Assembly (NCBI RefSeq): GCF_029869545.1
Contig: NZ_JARWQD010000353.1
Coordinates: 1 to 40,815 of the forward strand
Origin: Nocardia wallacei
Lineage (GTDB): Bacteria; Actinomycetota; Actinomycetes; Mycobacteriales; Mycobacteriaceae
DNA length: 40,815 bases
Direction of reading: 5' to 3'
Part shown: positions 6,651 to 17,965 of the stretch, in pieces
How the letters are laid out: every line of letters begins with the position of its first letter
Numbering within the stretch: the stretch's first letter is position 1
Notes under the pieces: generated by a model
What the model was told of the DNA's origin: nothing
What the model saw: only the letters and a program-made list of their open reading frames with translations
The model's database searches: none
Program-made: the position numbers and the translations under genes

Positions 6651-7703
6651 ATGGATAGGCGACAGATCATGGGGACAGCGGTCGAATTCGCTCGGCAGCG
6701 ATACCAGGGGCTCAGGTCCCGGTGCGTCGATGTCGTCTCGTGGCAACTCTCCCGGTTCGGCGACGCGAATGCGCCTGCGCAGGTGAGGTTTCCGCAGCTG
6801 GCGGTGCGCACGTGGTGGCCCGCCGGTCGTCCGGTGTTCGTGGTCGTGCCGCTGGCGGGGTTGTTCGCCGCAATCGCGGTGGCGGCCTTCGTCCGGTCGA
6901 TTGTCGTGGTATCCCGGTGGGGCAGTGAGCCGTTCGTGGTGACCGCGGGTGGTGCGGGCCTCGGTATCGCTGCGATGGGCATGCTGGCCATGGCGCTGGG
7001 CATGGTTCGCGAGGTGGTGCCGCGATCGTCGTTCGTATTCGGTTATCCGGTCCGCAGGTGCCGGGATCTCGATCGGGGTGCGGGTGTGCGGGTCGGTCAT
7101 CCCACCCGCGTCGTTCCCCTCGTCTCGACCCTGTTGGGGCTCAGCGTTTTCGGGCAGGCGTGCTGGTGGGCGCGTCCCGCGGGGATCGCCGAATCCTTCC
7201 CGTTCGCCACGCTCGGCGACGGCTGGGCGATCGCCGCCCTGGCAGGCTCGGTGGTGCTGCTCGTCGCCGCGGTGCTGGTGCTGCTCGCCGCCCGTCACCG
7301 GTTTCACGTCGAGCTGTACCCGTCGGGCGTCGTCCGGCGTAATCCGCTGCGGGACTTGCGGGAAAAGGATCGCTTCGTGTCCTGGGACGACATCGCCGCA
7401 GTGGACACCAGAACCCAATACATCGCGCCCTACCTCCGCGAGGGCCCCACCATCGTCCTGCGCCTGACCGACTCCACAACGCCCCCGGCCAACCGATTGT
7501 TCGACAAGACAGGCGATTTCGGCATCCCCGCCTACCTCTCCCGATGCAACCCCAACCTCCTCCTGACCCTCCTCACCCACCTGGCCGAAACCCCCACATC
7601 CCGCCCCCTCCTCTCCACCCCCGGAGCCCAGCAATGGTTCACCACCCACCACCACTACCCCGCCCACCCCACCCCACTCGAACCCGCTTCTTCTCGTCCA
7701 TAG
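6651..7703 (+). CDS. membrane protein of unknown function
   Basis: A 350-residue protein with four predicted membrane helices: near FVVVPLAGLFAAIAVAAFV, VTAGGAGLGIAAMGMLAMAL, VVPLVSTLLGLSVFGQACWW and AIAALAGSVVLLVAAVLVLL. A cytoplasmic-looking domain follows (HRFHVELYPSGVVRRNPLR...FVSWDDIAAVDTRTQYI), and the tail is rich in proline, threonine and histidine. The pattern of two helix pairs followed by a PH-like segment is seen in many unnamed actinobacterial membrane proteins; I do not recognise the family. The start is uncertain: ATG 6651 and ATG 6669 are both possible and neither has a strong ribosome-binding site. It follows the broken hydrolase by 17 bases and may be co-transcribed with it. 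Confidence 0.7.
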   Translation: MDRRQIMGTAVEFARQRYQGLRSRCVDVVSWQLSRFGDANAPAQVRFPQLAVRTWWPAGRPVFVVVPLAGLFAAIAVAAFVRSIVVVSRWGSEPFVVTAGGAGLGIAAMGMLAMALGMVREVVPRSSFVFGYPVRRCRDLDRGAGVRVGHPTRVVPLVSTLLGLSVFGQACWWARPAGIAESFPFATLGDGWAIAALAGSVVLLVAAVLVLLAARHRFHVELYPSGVVRRNPLRDLREKDRFVSWDDIAAVDTRTQYIAPYLREGPTIVLRLTDSTTPPANRLFDKTGDFGIPAYLSRCNPNLLLTLLTHLAETPTSRPLLSTPGAQQWFTTHHHYPAHPTPLEPASSRP

Positions 7704-7794
7704 TCGAGGTGGTGGATTGTCGGACCCTTGCGGGGTGGGGGCGTTGGTAGAGTCGAGCCGCTGGGGAATCGGTTGCGGATGAGGAGGCTTGGGG

Positions 7795-8133
7795 ATGGGT
7801 GAGGTTGTGGTGGCCGAGGTTCGGTCGGAGGGTGGGCCTCCGTCGGGGCGTAATGGGCGGTCGAGTGCGAATTTCTCGCTGGCCGAGGTGCCGGAGGGGG
7901 CTGTGGAGCTCGTGTGGCGGACCGAACCCGATACCGCGTCGATCAGGTTCAGTGTGATGGCGGACGTCCGGGCCAACTACGACCAGCCCGTCCTGTCGAA
8001 CATCGTCTCCGGTTCGCGGACGGCCGTGCCCCGCGAGCGGGTGTCGCTGTCGCGCCGCGGTTTCTACATCGCCAACCCCTCCGGATCGACGGAGGACGGG
8101 TTCGTGGTGCGGGTATTCGCCGTGCTGCCCTGA
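7795..8133 (+). CDS. small conserved-looking protein of unknown function
   Basis: A 112-residue soluble protein that I do not recognise. The sequence alternates hydrophobic and polar residues (AVELVWRTEPDTASIRFSVMADV, GFVVRVFAVLP), suggesting a mostly beta fold, and it has no signal peptide, membrane helix or cysteine. GAGGAGG at 7781-7787 is an excellent ribosome-binding site 7 bases before ATG 7795, which excludes the TTG at 7789. Codon use is typical of the window, so it is probably a real gene. It stands alone between the membrane protein and the methyltransferase, with 54 bases to the latter. Confidence 0.65.
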   Translation: MGEVVVAEVRSEGGPPSGRNGRSSANFSLAEVPEGAVELVWRTEPDTASIRFSVMADVRANYDQPVLSNIVSGSRTAVPRERVSLSRRGFYIANPSGSTEDGFVVRVFAVLP

Positions 8134-8187
8134 GCCGGCGGAGTCGCGATTGACTTCAGGTCGGCCTGAGGTCGCACACTGACGGGC

Positions 8188-8874
8188 ATGTCTACTCTGC
8201 TTGCTCTCCTCGATTCCTTCGACGACCTGCCCCAGGCTCGCCGGCTGCGCGAACACACCTGCGAAGGGCTGGGTGACACCGTTGTCGACGTCGGCTGCGG
8301 GGCCGGGCGCGCGGTCGGCGAACTGGCGGCGCGCGGGGTGCGGGCCATCGGCACCGACCTCGATCCCGCCATGATCGAGGCCGCCGTGGAGCGTTGGCCC
8401 GCAGGCGAATTCCACGTCGCCGACGCCACCGCGCTGCCCCTCGACGACGGCTCGGTCACCGGCTACCGCGCCGACAAGGTCCTGCACGCCCTCCCCGAGC
8501 CGGAGCGAGCGGTCGCCGAGGCCCGCCGGGTCCTGGCCCGCCGGGGTCGCGCGGTGCTCATCGGCCAGGACTGGGACACGATGGTGATCGACTCCGCCGA
8601 TCCCGAACTCACCCGCAGGCTCGTGCACGCCCGCGCCGACGGCATGCCCAGCCCGCGCGTCGCGCGACAGTACCGGAATCTCTTGCTGGACAACGGATTC
8701 ACCGAGGTCACCGTCGAGGTCCACACCGTCGTGTGGACGGGTGAGGCGGTCCTGCCGGTGCTCGCCACCATCGGCGAAGGCGCCTGGCTCGACGATCAGC
8801 GCACCAGGGCGCGCGACGACCGGCTGTTCGTCGCCGTCCCGATCTTCGTCGCCGCCGGGGCCCGCGCGGACTGA
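8188..8874 (+). CDS. class I SAM-dependent methyltransferase
   Basis: A 228-residue Rossmann-fold methyltransferase of the UbiE/Methyltransf_11 type. Motif I is VVDVGCGAGRAVGELA (about residues 33-48), the acidic residue that binds the SAM ribose is in IGTDLDPAMIEAA, and motif II/III is FHVADATALPLDDGSV. The C-terminal half forms the usual substrate lid. The substrate is not identifiable; relatives act on small molecules. ATG 8188 lacks a clear ribosome-binding site. The imperfect repeat AGGTCGGCCTGAGGTC lies 15-30 bases upstream and could be a regulator site. Confidence 0.88.
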   Translation: MSTLLALLDSFDDLPQARRLREHTCEGLGDTVVDVGCGAGRAVGELAARGVRAIGTDLDPAMIEAAVERWPAGEFHVADATALPLDDGSVTGYRADKVLHALPEPERAVAEARRVLARRGRAVLIGQDWDTMVIDSADPELTRRLVHARADGMPSPRVARQYRNLLLDNGFTEVTVEVHTVVWTGEAVLPVLATIGEGAWLDDQRTRARDDRLFVAVPIFVAAGARAD

Positions 8875-8941
8875 GCCGTCGGCTACGACCTTCGGATTCG
8901 TGGCGACGAGGCCGTCGTCGCCCGAATTCCGTTGCCCGAGT

Positions 8942-10150
8942 TCATGGTCGGGCGATCTGCGGTCGCCGTACGGGTTCGCACACCGGTGCGCGAAGGAACT
9001 GCGCCACGCCCCACACCGCCAGCGCACCCAGCGCGTAGAGGGCACCGGCCGAGCAGGAGGCCCACCACCCCCACACGCTGTATGCCCACGTGGTCGTCAC
9101 CGCTCCGAGCGCCGCTCCGAGCGAATAGAAGGCCATGTAGACGCCGACGACACTGCTGGCCCGATCCGGATGCGCCGTGGTCAGCAGGTGCTGGCTGCTG
9201 ACATGCACGGCCTGGATCGCGAAGTCGAGCGCCACGATCCCCACGACGAGCACCCACAGGCTCGATCCGGCCTGGGCGACGAGCAGCCAGGAGCCGGTCA
9301 GCAGCGCCAGCGACCAGCCCGTGATCCGTTGTGCCCGACCGGAATCGGCCCATCGTCCGGCGCGCGCGGCCCCGAGCGCACCCGCCAGCCCGGCCAGCCC
9401 GAACAGGCCGATCTCGGCGGTGCCCAGATGCCAGGGCGCGGCGGCGAGGGGGAGCGCGAGCCCGCTCCAGAGCGTCCCGAAGGAGGCGAACAGGAACAGC
9501 GCGATCAGCCCCCGGCTCAGCAGCAGCCGGTCCGTGCGCACGAGACGCCCCGTCGACGCCAGTACCCGCGTGTACCGCACGTTGCCGGTCCTCGGATCCG
9601 GGTGCAACGCCGCCCGGGCGGCGACGGCGAGCACCGCGCAGAGCGCGGCCAGTAACGCGTAGACCACCCGCCACCCGGCCATATCGCCCAGCACGCCCGC
9701 GAGGATGCGGACGCCGAGAATGCCGAGCACCACACCCGAGGTGACCGCGCCGATATTGCGCCCCCGCTCACTCGGTTCGGAGACGGCGGCGACATAGGCG
9801 ACCGTCACCTGGACCACGACCGCGAACACCCCCGCGATCCCCAGCCCCGCCATGACCAGGACCCCGGTAGGCGCGGCGGCCGCGATCGCGGCCCCGGTCG
9901 CGGTGAGCGCCAGATGCGCGGTGATGAGCCGTCGCCGATTCAGCACGTCGCCCAGGGGGACCAGCACGATCAGACCGGCGAAGTAGCCGATCTGGCCCGC
10001 GGCGACCAGCCGTCCCAGCGACTCCGGCGACAGCCCCAGATCCTGTCCCGCCGCGGCCAGGACCGGCTGGATCGCATAGATCGTCGACACCGCGACGGCA
10101 CACACCAGCGCCAGGATCCAGCGCTGCGACCGTGTCACTCCTGTCGGCAC
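8942..10150 (-). CDS. MFS exporter
   Basis: A 402-residue major facilitator protein with about 12 hydrophobic helices. The cytoplasmic loop 2-3 signature is seen as PLGDVLNRRRLIT, and the related loop in the second half as RAGRWADSGRAQR. It belongs with the drug/metabolite exporters (AraJ/YdhP-like). GTG 10150 is chosen because GGAGG lies four bases upstream; the open frame extends further but the upstream part is not protein-like. It is divergent from an HxlR regulator across an 84-base gap containing a long inverted repeat, so HxlR control of this exporter is likely. The inducing compound is unknown. Confidence 0.88.
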   Translation of the reverse strand: MPTGVTRSQRWILALVCAVAVSTIYAIQPVLAAAGQDLGLSPESLGRLVAAGQIGYFAGLIVLVPLGDVLNRRRLITAHLALTATGAAIAAAAPTGVLVMAGLGIAGVFAVVVQVTVAYVAAVSEPSERGRNIGAVTSGVVLGILGVRILAGVLGDMAGWRVVYALLAALCAVLAVAARAALHPDPRTGNVRYTRVLASTGRLVRTDRLLLSRGLIALFLFASFGTLWSGLALPLAAAPWHLGTAEIGLFGLAGLAGALGAARAGRWADSGRAQRITGWSLALLTGSWLLVAQAGSSLWVLVVGIVALDFAIQAVHVSSQHLLTTAHPDRASSVVGVYMAFYSLGAALGAVTTTWAYSVWGWWASCSAGALYALGALAVWGVAQFLRAPVCEPVRRPQIARP

Positions 10151-10160
10151 GACACCTCCA

Positions 10161-10222
10161 AATTGGTAGCAAATCGAAACCATTTGACCGTAGGGCATAA
10201 TGGTTTCGAATTGCAACCGATT
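10161..10222. promoter_or_regulatory. long inverted repeat, probable HxlR operator
   Basis: Arms at 10161-10183 and 10200-10222 match at 20 of 23 positions in inverted orientation, around a 16-base spacer. The core of each arm is ATGGTTTCGA/TCGAAACCAT. The repeat fills the space between the divergent exporter and regulator genes. Confidence 0.7.
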
Positions 10223-10234
10223 GGGAGAAGGCAC

Positions 10235-10678
10235 ATGACGACGACCGCTCGCGAGTGGACCGATCCCACCTGCCCCGTGGCGCGGACGATCGACCTGGTG
10301 GGCGATCGCTGGAGCCTGCTGATCGTGCGCGACGCCATGGACGGCGCGGCCGCGTTCACCGAGTTCCAGCAGCGCCTCGGCATCGCCCGCAACATCCTCG
10401 CCGACCGCCTTCGCCGACTCGTCGACCACGGCATCCTCGCCAGCGCCCCGACGCCCGGCGGCAAGCGGCACATCTACGAACTCACCGACGCCGGGCGGGA
10501 TCTGTTCACCACCATCGTCGCGTTGCGCCAGTGGGGGGAGCGGCACGCCTTCACCGGCGGCGAGCCGCATTCCACGCTGCGGGCTCTCGACGGCAGTCCG
10601 GTCGCCGAGCTGCGCCCCGAAACCGGTGCGGGACAGCCGCTTTCGGCGGCGACGACCCGAGTCGACAAGGTCGGCTGA
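10235..10678 (+). CDS. HxlR-family winged-helix regulator
   Basis: A 147-residue HxlR/MarR-like regulator. The family hallmark is clear: CPVARTIDLVGDRWSLLIVRD, then FTEFQQRLGIARNILADRLRRLVDHGIL as the recognition helix and wing, followed by YELTDAGRDL. The N-terminal cysteine (Cys13 in TDPTCPVA) is conserved in the family and in some members senses electrophiles or oxidants. GGGAGAAG at 10223-10230 supports ATG 10235. The divergent exporter at 8942-10150 is the expected target through the inverted repeat between them. The last 30 residues are variable and probably flexible. Confidence 0.92.
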   Translation: MTTTAREWTDPTCPVARTIDLVGDRWSLLIVRDAMDGAAAFTEFQQRLGIARNILADRLRRLVDHGILASAPTPGGKRHIYELTDAGRDLFTTIVALRQWGERHAFTGGEPHSTLRALDGSPVAELRPETGAGQPLSAATTRVDKVG

Positions 10679-10731
10679 GCGAAAAGCCCAACGGCCGATC
10701 TACTGGTCCGGCGACGAATCGGGCGCCGGAC

Positions 10732-11427
10732 TTACGGCAGCTCCGAGAAGCGCACGTCGTGGGCCACGGCGGTGACGTTCAGGCCGTCGGCACCCGGCTC
10801 GATGGCGGTCAGCCGGGCACCGAGCGGCAGCCGCTGCAGCGGCACGACGAAGGTCAGGGTGCGGCGCAGCATCGCCAGCGAGATCGACGGCCCGCCGCCC
10901 GCGGGCTGCGCCGATACCGGAGTGACCTCGATGCCGTTCTCGGTCGGGGCGACGGTGACCACGACCGTCGCGGGCACCGGCACGCCCTCCACCGAGAACG
11001 TCCCCGTGACGTGCAGCCCGTCCGGGCCGTGGGCGATCGACTCCACCTCCGGCGGCGCGAAGCCCCGCACGGTGTCGTAGGGGACCACGGCCGTCGCCTT
11101 CGCGGTGGCCGCGACCAGATTCTCGGTGCGGTGGTCGAGCAGATCCGACAGCGGCGCCGAGACGTCGGTCAGCGTGACGTCGAGGTCGCGGACCGTGATG
11201 TTCTGCCCGCTCCAGTCGCCGACCCGGATATCGATCTCGCGATAGGTGCCGTCGGCGGCCTGGGTCAGGAACGGGAAGCCGCCGATGTGGACGCCGGGCC
11301 GGTTCGGGAGCTGGTACTCCGCGGCGATCTGGCGGCCTATCTCGTTCTGGGCCAGCACGACCGCGACCCGGTCGCCGGCGACCAGGCCGATCGCCAGGAC
11401 GACGATCAGTATCAGCACCGCGCGCAT
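10732..11427 (-). CDS. LmeA/DUF2993-like protein
   Basis: A 231-residue protein with a single N-terminal helix (AVLILIVVLAIGLVAGDRVAVV) that acts as signal anchor, followed by a DUF2993 domain (IGGFPFLTQAADGTYREIDIRV, FSVEGVPVPATVVVTV). In Mycobacterium, LmeA of this family binds phospholipid in the periplasm and is needed for lipomannan mannan elongation. Most actinomycetes encode several paralogues, so the precise role of this copy is open. AGGGTGA upstream supports ATG 11427. It appears to be a single-gene unit; the 149 bases to the divergent amidase hold both promoters. Confidence 0.85.
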   Translation of the reverse strand: MRAVLILIVVLAIGLVAGDRVAVVLAQNEIGRQIAAEYQLPNRPGVHIGGFPFLTQAADGTYREIDIRVGDWSGQNITVRDLDVTLTDVSAPLSDLLDHRTENLVAATAKATAVVPYDTVRGFAPPEVESIAHGPDGLHVTGTFSVEGVPVPATVVVTVAPTENGIEVTPVSAQPAGGGPSISLAMLRRTLTFVVPLQRLPLGARLTAIEPGADGLNVTAVAHDVRFSELP

Positions 11428-11576
11428 GCGCTCACCCTCTCGGCCATCCCCCCATCATGCAGGCGATCGCGGCCCCGGGCCCACGACGTCCCGCCGGACC
11501 GGCAAAGTGAGATATCCATCCTGTTGTGCGAACCGGCATTTTATGGCCGCTCCGGCCAGCCCATACCGTCGCGGAC

Positions 11577-13028
11577 ATGGAGTGGAATTTTCTTTCGGCC
11601 GAGGAGCTTTCGGCCGCATTGCGGTCCGGTGCGGTGACCTCGGTGGAACTGACCGAGGAGGCGATCGCCCGCATCGAGCGGGAGGACGAGGCGATCAACG
11701 CGATCTGCGTCCCGGACTTCGACACGGCGCGGGCCGCCGCACGCCGTGCCGACGCGGCGCGCGCCCGCGGGGAGGACGCGCCGCTGCTCGGCATCCCGGT
11801 GACGGTGAAGGAGTCCTTCGACATGGCGGGACTGCCCACGACCTGGGGCATGCCCGCGCAGCGGGGCTTCGTGCCCGCCGAGGACGCGGTACAGGTGTCG
11901 CGGCTGAAGGCCGCCGGGGCGGTGGTGCTCGGTAAGACCAACGTGCCGTTGATGCTGCGAGATATCCAGAGCTTCAACGAGATCTACGGCACCACCAACA
12001 ATCCGTGGGATCACGGCCGCACGGCGGGTGGGTCGTCCGGCGGTTCGGCGGCGGCCCTGGCATGCGGATTCGGCGCGCTGTCCCTCGGCTCCGATCTCGC
12101 CGGATCGCTGCGCACCCCCGCGCACTTCTGCGGCATCTACGCGCACAAACCGACGCTCGGGCTGGCGCCGACCCGCGGCATGGTGGCGCCACCCGGCCCG
12201 GCTCTCCCGCTCGACCTCGACCTCGCCGTCGCGGGTCCGATGGCGCGCACCGCCCGCGACCTCGCGCTGCTGCTCGACGTGATGGCCGGGCCGGATCCGC
12301 TGACCCACGGCCTCGCCTACGACGTCGCGCTGCCGCCCGCGCGGCACGACCGGCTGTCGGACTTCCGTGTCCTGATCATCGAGGACCATCCGCTCATTGC
12401 GACCGGATCGGCGGTGCGGGCGGGCGTGCGTCGGGTCGCCGAGGCGCTGGAAGATGAAGGCGCCCGCGTCGAACGGCACAGTCCGCTGCTGCCGGATCTC
12501 ACCGAGGCCGCGACGGTCTACATGCTGCTGATGCTGTCGAACGCCGCCGCGGGTCTCCCCGCCGACGTATACGAACACCTGCGGGCGAACGCCGCTGCGC
12601 TGAACGCGGACGACCGGAGCCTCGATGCGGCGCGGCTGCGCGGCATGGTGCTCAGCCACCGCGACTGGGTCGGGGCGAACAGCCGTCGCGAACACCACCG
12701 CCACGGCTGGCGGCAGCTGTTCGCCGAATTCGATGCCGTGGTGTGCCCGATCACGCCCACACCCGCCTTTCGGCACAACCAGGACGGGAGTCTGGAGGAT
12801 CGGCGCATCGACATCGACGGCGTCGAGTACCCGTACTTCGACCAGCTCGTCTGGGCCGGTGTGGCCACAATGCCCGGCCTGCCCGCCACCGCGGTCCCGG
12901 CGGGCCGGTCCCCGGCGGGCCTGCCGGTGGGGGTGCAGCTGATCGGCCCGATGTTCGAGGACCGGACCCCGCTGCGCCTGGCCGAACTGCTCGAGGAGAA
13001 GATCGGCGGCTTCCGGCGCAGTAGCTAG
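11577..13028 (+). CDS. amidase (amidase-signature family)
   Basis: A 483-residue amidase-signature enzyme that hydrolyses a C-N amide bond. The Ser-cisSer-Lys triad is present: Lys78 (VTVKESFD), Ser153/154 (GGSSGGSAAA) and Ser177 (GSDLAGSLRTPA); the last motif has Ala where Gly is usual. C-terminal amidase motifs (GLPATAVPAGRSPAGLPVGVQLIGP) are intact. Substrates in this family range from indoleacetamide to glutamyl-tRNA and cannot be inferred. ATG 11577 is preferred over GTG 11526 because TACCGT lies 7 bases before it, the leaderless pattern. It converges on xdhC with a four-base overlap; a role in purine or nitrogen salvage is possible from position only. Confidence 0.9.
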   Translation: MEWNFLSAEELSAALRSGAVTSVELTEEAIARIEREDEAINAICVPDFDTARAAARRADAARARGEDAPLLGIPVTVKESFDMAGLPTTWGMPAQRGFVPAEDAVQVSRLKAAGAVVLGKTNVPLMLRDIQSFNEIYGTTNNPWDHGRTAGGSSGGSAAALACGFGALSLGSDLAGSLRTPAHFCGIYAHKPTLGLAPTRGMVAPPGPALPLDLDLAVAGPMARTARDLALLLDVMAGPDPLTHGLAYDVALPPARHDRLSDFRVLIIEDHPLIATGSAVRAGVRRVAEALEDEGARVERHSPLLPDLTEAATVYMLLMLSNAAAGLPADVYEHLRANAAALNADDRSLDAARLRGMVLSHRDWVGANSRREHHRHGWRQLFAEFDAVVCPITPTPAFRHNQDGSLEDRRIDIDGVEYPYFDQLVWAGVATMPGLPATAVPAGRSPAGLPVGVQLIGPMFEDRTPLRLAELLEEKIGGFRRSS

Positions 13029-13835
13029 GAATGCTCGTGCTGGAACACGAGCAGGAGGTCCGCCGCGACGCTCACCGCGATCGTGGCGGGCTCCTTGCCG
13101 GTGATCTCGGGCAGGCCGATGGGGGTCTTGATGCGGGCGATGGTGGATTCGTCGTGACCGCCCTCGGTGGCCAGGCGCCGCCGGAAGCGCGCCCACTTGG
13201 CGGACGAGCCGATCAGGCCGATCGAACCCAAACCTGTTGTGCGCAAGGCAGCGTCGCACAGCGCGGCGTCCTCGGCATGGTCGTGGGTCATGATCAGGAT
13301 GTGGGTGCCGGTCGGGAGTTCCGCGAGCACCTCCTCCGGCAGCAGGGGCGTGTGATGCACGTGTACCTGCGCCACCGCATCCGACAGCACGGCCAGGCGC
13401 TGCTCGGTGAGGACATCCGGGCGCGTATCGATCAGGTGCAGATCGAGATCCTGTCGGGACAGGATGCGCGCCAGTTCCAGTCCGACGTGCCCAACGCCGA
13501 AGATGGCCACCGCGGGCACCGCGGGCAGCGGCTCCAGCAGGATCGAGACCGTGCCGCCGCAGCACTGCACGCCGTGCTGGTTGGTCACCTTGTCGTTGAG
13601 GGCGAAATCCATCAGCTCCGGCTCCGGCTCGGCCGCCGCCAGCAGCTCCCGTGCCCGGTCGATCGCCACGGCCTCGACATTGCCGCCGCCGATCGAGCCC
13701 CACGTCTCCGACTGTCCCACAACGAGTTTCGCGCCGGGACGGCGTGGGGCATGGCCGCGCACGGTCGCGACGGTCACCAGCACGCCGGACTCCCGGCGGG
13801 CTCGCAACCGCGCGACCGCGGCGACCCACGTCATG

Positions 13836-13843
<8 letters not shown>
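13025..13843 (-). CDS. xdhC: XdhC-type molybdenum cofactor maturation factor
   Basis: XdhC binds the molybdenum cofactor, promotes its sulfuration and delivers it to xanthine dehydrogenase. The N-terminal XdhC/CoxI domain (VTVATVRGHAPRRPGAKLVV, ETWGSIGGGNVEA) includes the GVQCCGG cysteines near residues 93-95. The C-terminal half is a Rossmann domain (VAIFGVGHVGLELARIL ... IGLIGSSAKWARFRRRL). At 272 residues the length is normal. It is the third gene of the xdh operon and its GTG start overlaps the end of xdhB by eight bases, suggesting translational coupling. Confidence 0.95.
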
Positions 13844-16282
<2,439 letters not shown>

Positions 16283-16286
<4 letters not shown>

Positions 16287-17965
16287 GACGGCACCGCCTC
16301 GGTGGTTCGTGCGTACAGCTTGCGCAGGCTCTCCCCGAGCATCGCGGCGCGGTACTCGGCGCTGGCGCGGTGATCGCTCATCGGTGTGCCCTCGGCGCGC
16401 AGGATCGCGGCCGCGGCATCGACGGTCTCGCCGGACCAGGGCCTGCCCGTCAGGGCCGCCTCGGTGTCGCGGGCGCGGATCGGGGTGGCGGCCACGCCGC
16501 CGAGTCCGATGCGGGCCTTGCCGACCATCCCGTCCTCGATATCGAGCGCGAAAGCCACTGCGACGCTGGAGATGTCGTCGAAGCGCCGCTTGGCGATCTT
16601 GTGGAATGCCACGACCGGCGACAGTGGCCGCGGGATGCGCACCGCGCGGATCAGCTCGCCGGGGCGGCGCACGCTCTGCCGGTAGCCGGTGAAGTAGTCG
16701 GCCAGCGGCACCTCGCGCTCACCGTCGGCGGAGGCGAGTATCACCGACGCCTCGAGCGCGAGCAGCACCGGCGGGCTGTCGCCGATGGGGGAGCCGGTGC
16801 CCAGGTTGCCGCCCAGCGTCGCGCCATTGCGGATGAGCCGGGATGCGAACTGCGGGAACAACTCCGCGAGCAGCGGCACGCTGCCGTCGAGGCGCCGTTC
16901 GATCTCGGTGAGCGACAGGGCGGCGCCGATCTCGAGGTGATCGGATTCGGTGCGCAGCTCGCGCAGTTCGGGGAGGCGATCGATGGCGATCACGTAATCC
17001 GCCCGCCGCGCACGGATATTCACCTCCACGCCCCAGTCGGTGCACCCCGCCACGACCATCGCCTCGGGCCGCTCCCGCAAGAGCTCCACCGCCTCGGCCA
17101 GCGTGCCCGGCCGCCGAAACGCGCGCTCGCCCTGCACATAGTCCGTGGCGACGGCCTCCGGCGCCGACCGCTCCCGCCGCCGCGCCAAGGGATCGTCCTC
17201 GCCGGGAACCCCCACGGCGAACGCCGCATCCCGAATAGGCCGATACCCGGTACACCGACACAAATTCCCGCTCAACGCATGCAAATCAAACCCATTAGGC
17301 CCATGCTCACCATCCACATGGTTCGCTGCACCAGCAACTTGCTTCCCCGCCGCGCGGCCATCCACATGCCCGGCCCCGCTGCTGTCTGCTTGCTCCGTCG
17401 AGTCACCATCCACATGCCCGGCCGCGCCATCATCTTGTTTCCCCGCCGCGCCACTACCTTGTTTCCCCGCTGCGCCACTACCTTGTTTCCCCGCTGCGCC
17501 ACTACCTTGTTTCGCCACCGCGCCACTACTTTGTTTCGCCACCGCGCCACTACTTTGTTTCCCCGCCGCGCAGCGGTCGGGGCGGTAGTACTCCGCGGCC
17601 ATGCTGCAGATGAAACCCGGTGTGCAGTAACCGCATTGGGAGCCGCCGCGCATCGCCATCTCCTGCTGCACCGGGTGCAGGGTGGTGCGGTCGCCGACGG
17701 TCGCGAGGCCCTCCGAGGTGACGATCTCCTGGCCGTCGAGGGCGGCGACCGGCACCAGGCAGGCGTTGATCGCGACCCAGTCGGTGGGCCGCTGCACGCC
17801 CGGGCGCGCCACCAGAATCGAACACGCGCCGCACTCGCCCTCGGCGCAGCCTTCCTTACTTCCGGTGAGGCCACGCTCACGGAGGAAATCCAGCACCGTT
17901 GTGTGGGGTGCGGCCGGGGAAATCGGTGCGACTTTCCCGTTGACCGTGATCCGCGCCGCTACCAT
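16283..17965 (-). CDS. xdhA: xanthine dehydrogenase FeS/FAD subunit with a repeat insertion
   Basis: A 560-residue electron-transfer subunit. The plant-type 2Fe-2S domain has Cys40, Cys45, Cys48 and Cys69; the second cluster domain has Cys111 and Cys114 (QCGYC), then Cys236 and Cys238 (LSGNLCRCTGY). The FAD domain occupies about residues 270-550 (RRPGTLAEAVELL, NGATLGGNLGTGSPIGD). The spacing between the second cluster's two cysteine pairs is 121 residues instead of about 31. The extra ~90 residues are low-complexity AGKQGSGA and HVDG repeats encoded by 24-bp tandem units. The reading frame is kept, and all eight cluster ligands remain. GAGGA upstream supports ATG 17965. A TAGGAT box on the minus strand (18002-18007) is a possible -10. 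Confidence 0.93.
17426..17569. repeat. six tandem 24-bp units inside xdhA
   Basis: Units start at 17426, 17450, 17474, 17498, 17522 and 17546; each is exactly 24 bases and encodes eight residues of the type AAGKQGSG. Units 2 and 3 are identical and the others differ at a few positions. A second degenerate repeat, CCATCCACATG (encoding HVDG on the minus strand), occurs three times between about 17310 and 17425. The unit length is a multiple of three, so copy changes would keep the frame. Confidence 0.95.

Noticed and set aside
5283..7703. 806-residue frame that appears to fuse a hydrolase to a membrane protein
   Set aside because: The first part is the antisense of the TetR gene, and the middle part after 6199 is not protein-like while the correct hydrolase continuation lies in the next frame. 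It is a by-product of the frameshift.
17426..17569. Possible CRISPR array
   Set aside because: The 24-bp units are contiguous with no spacers and are translated within xdhA.
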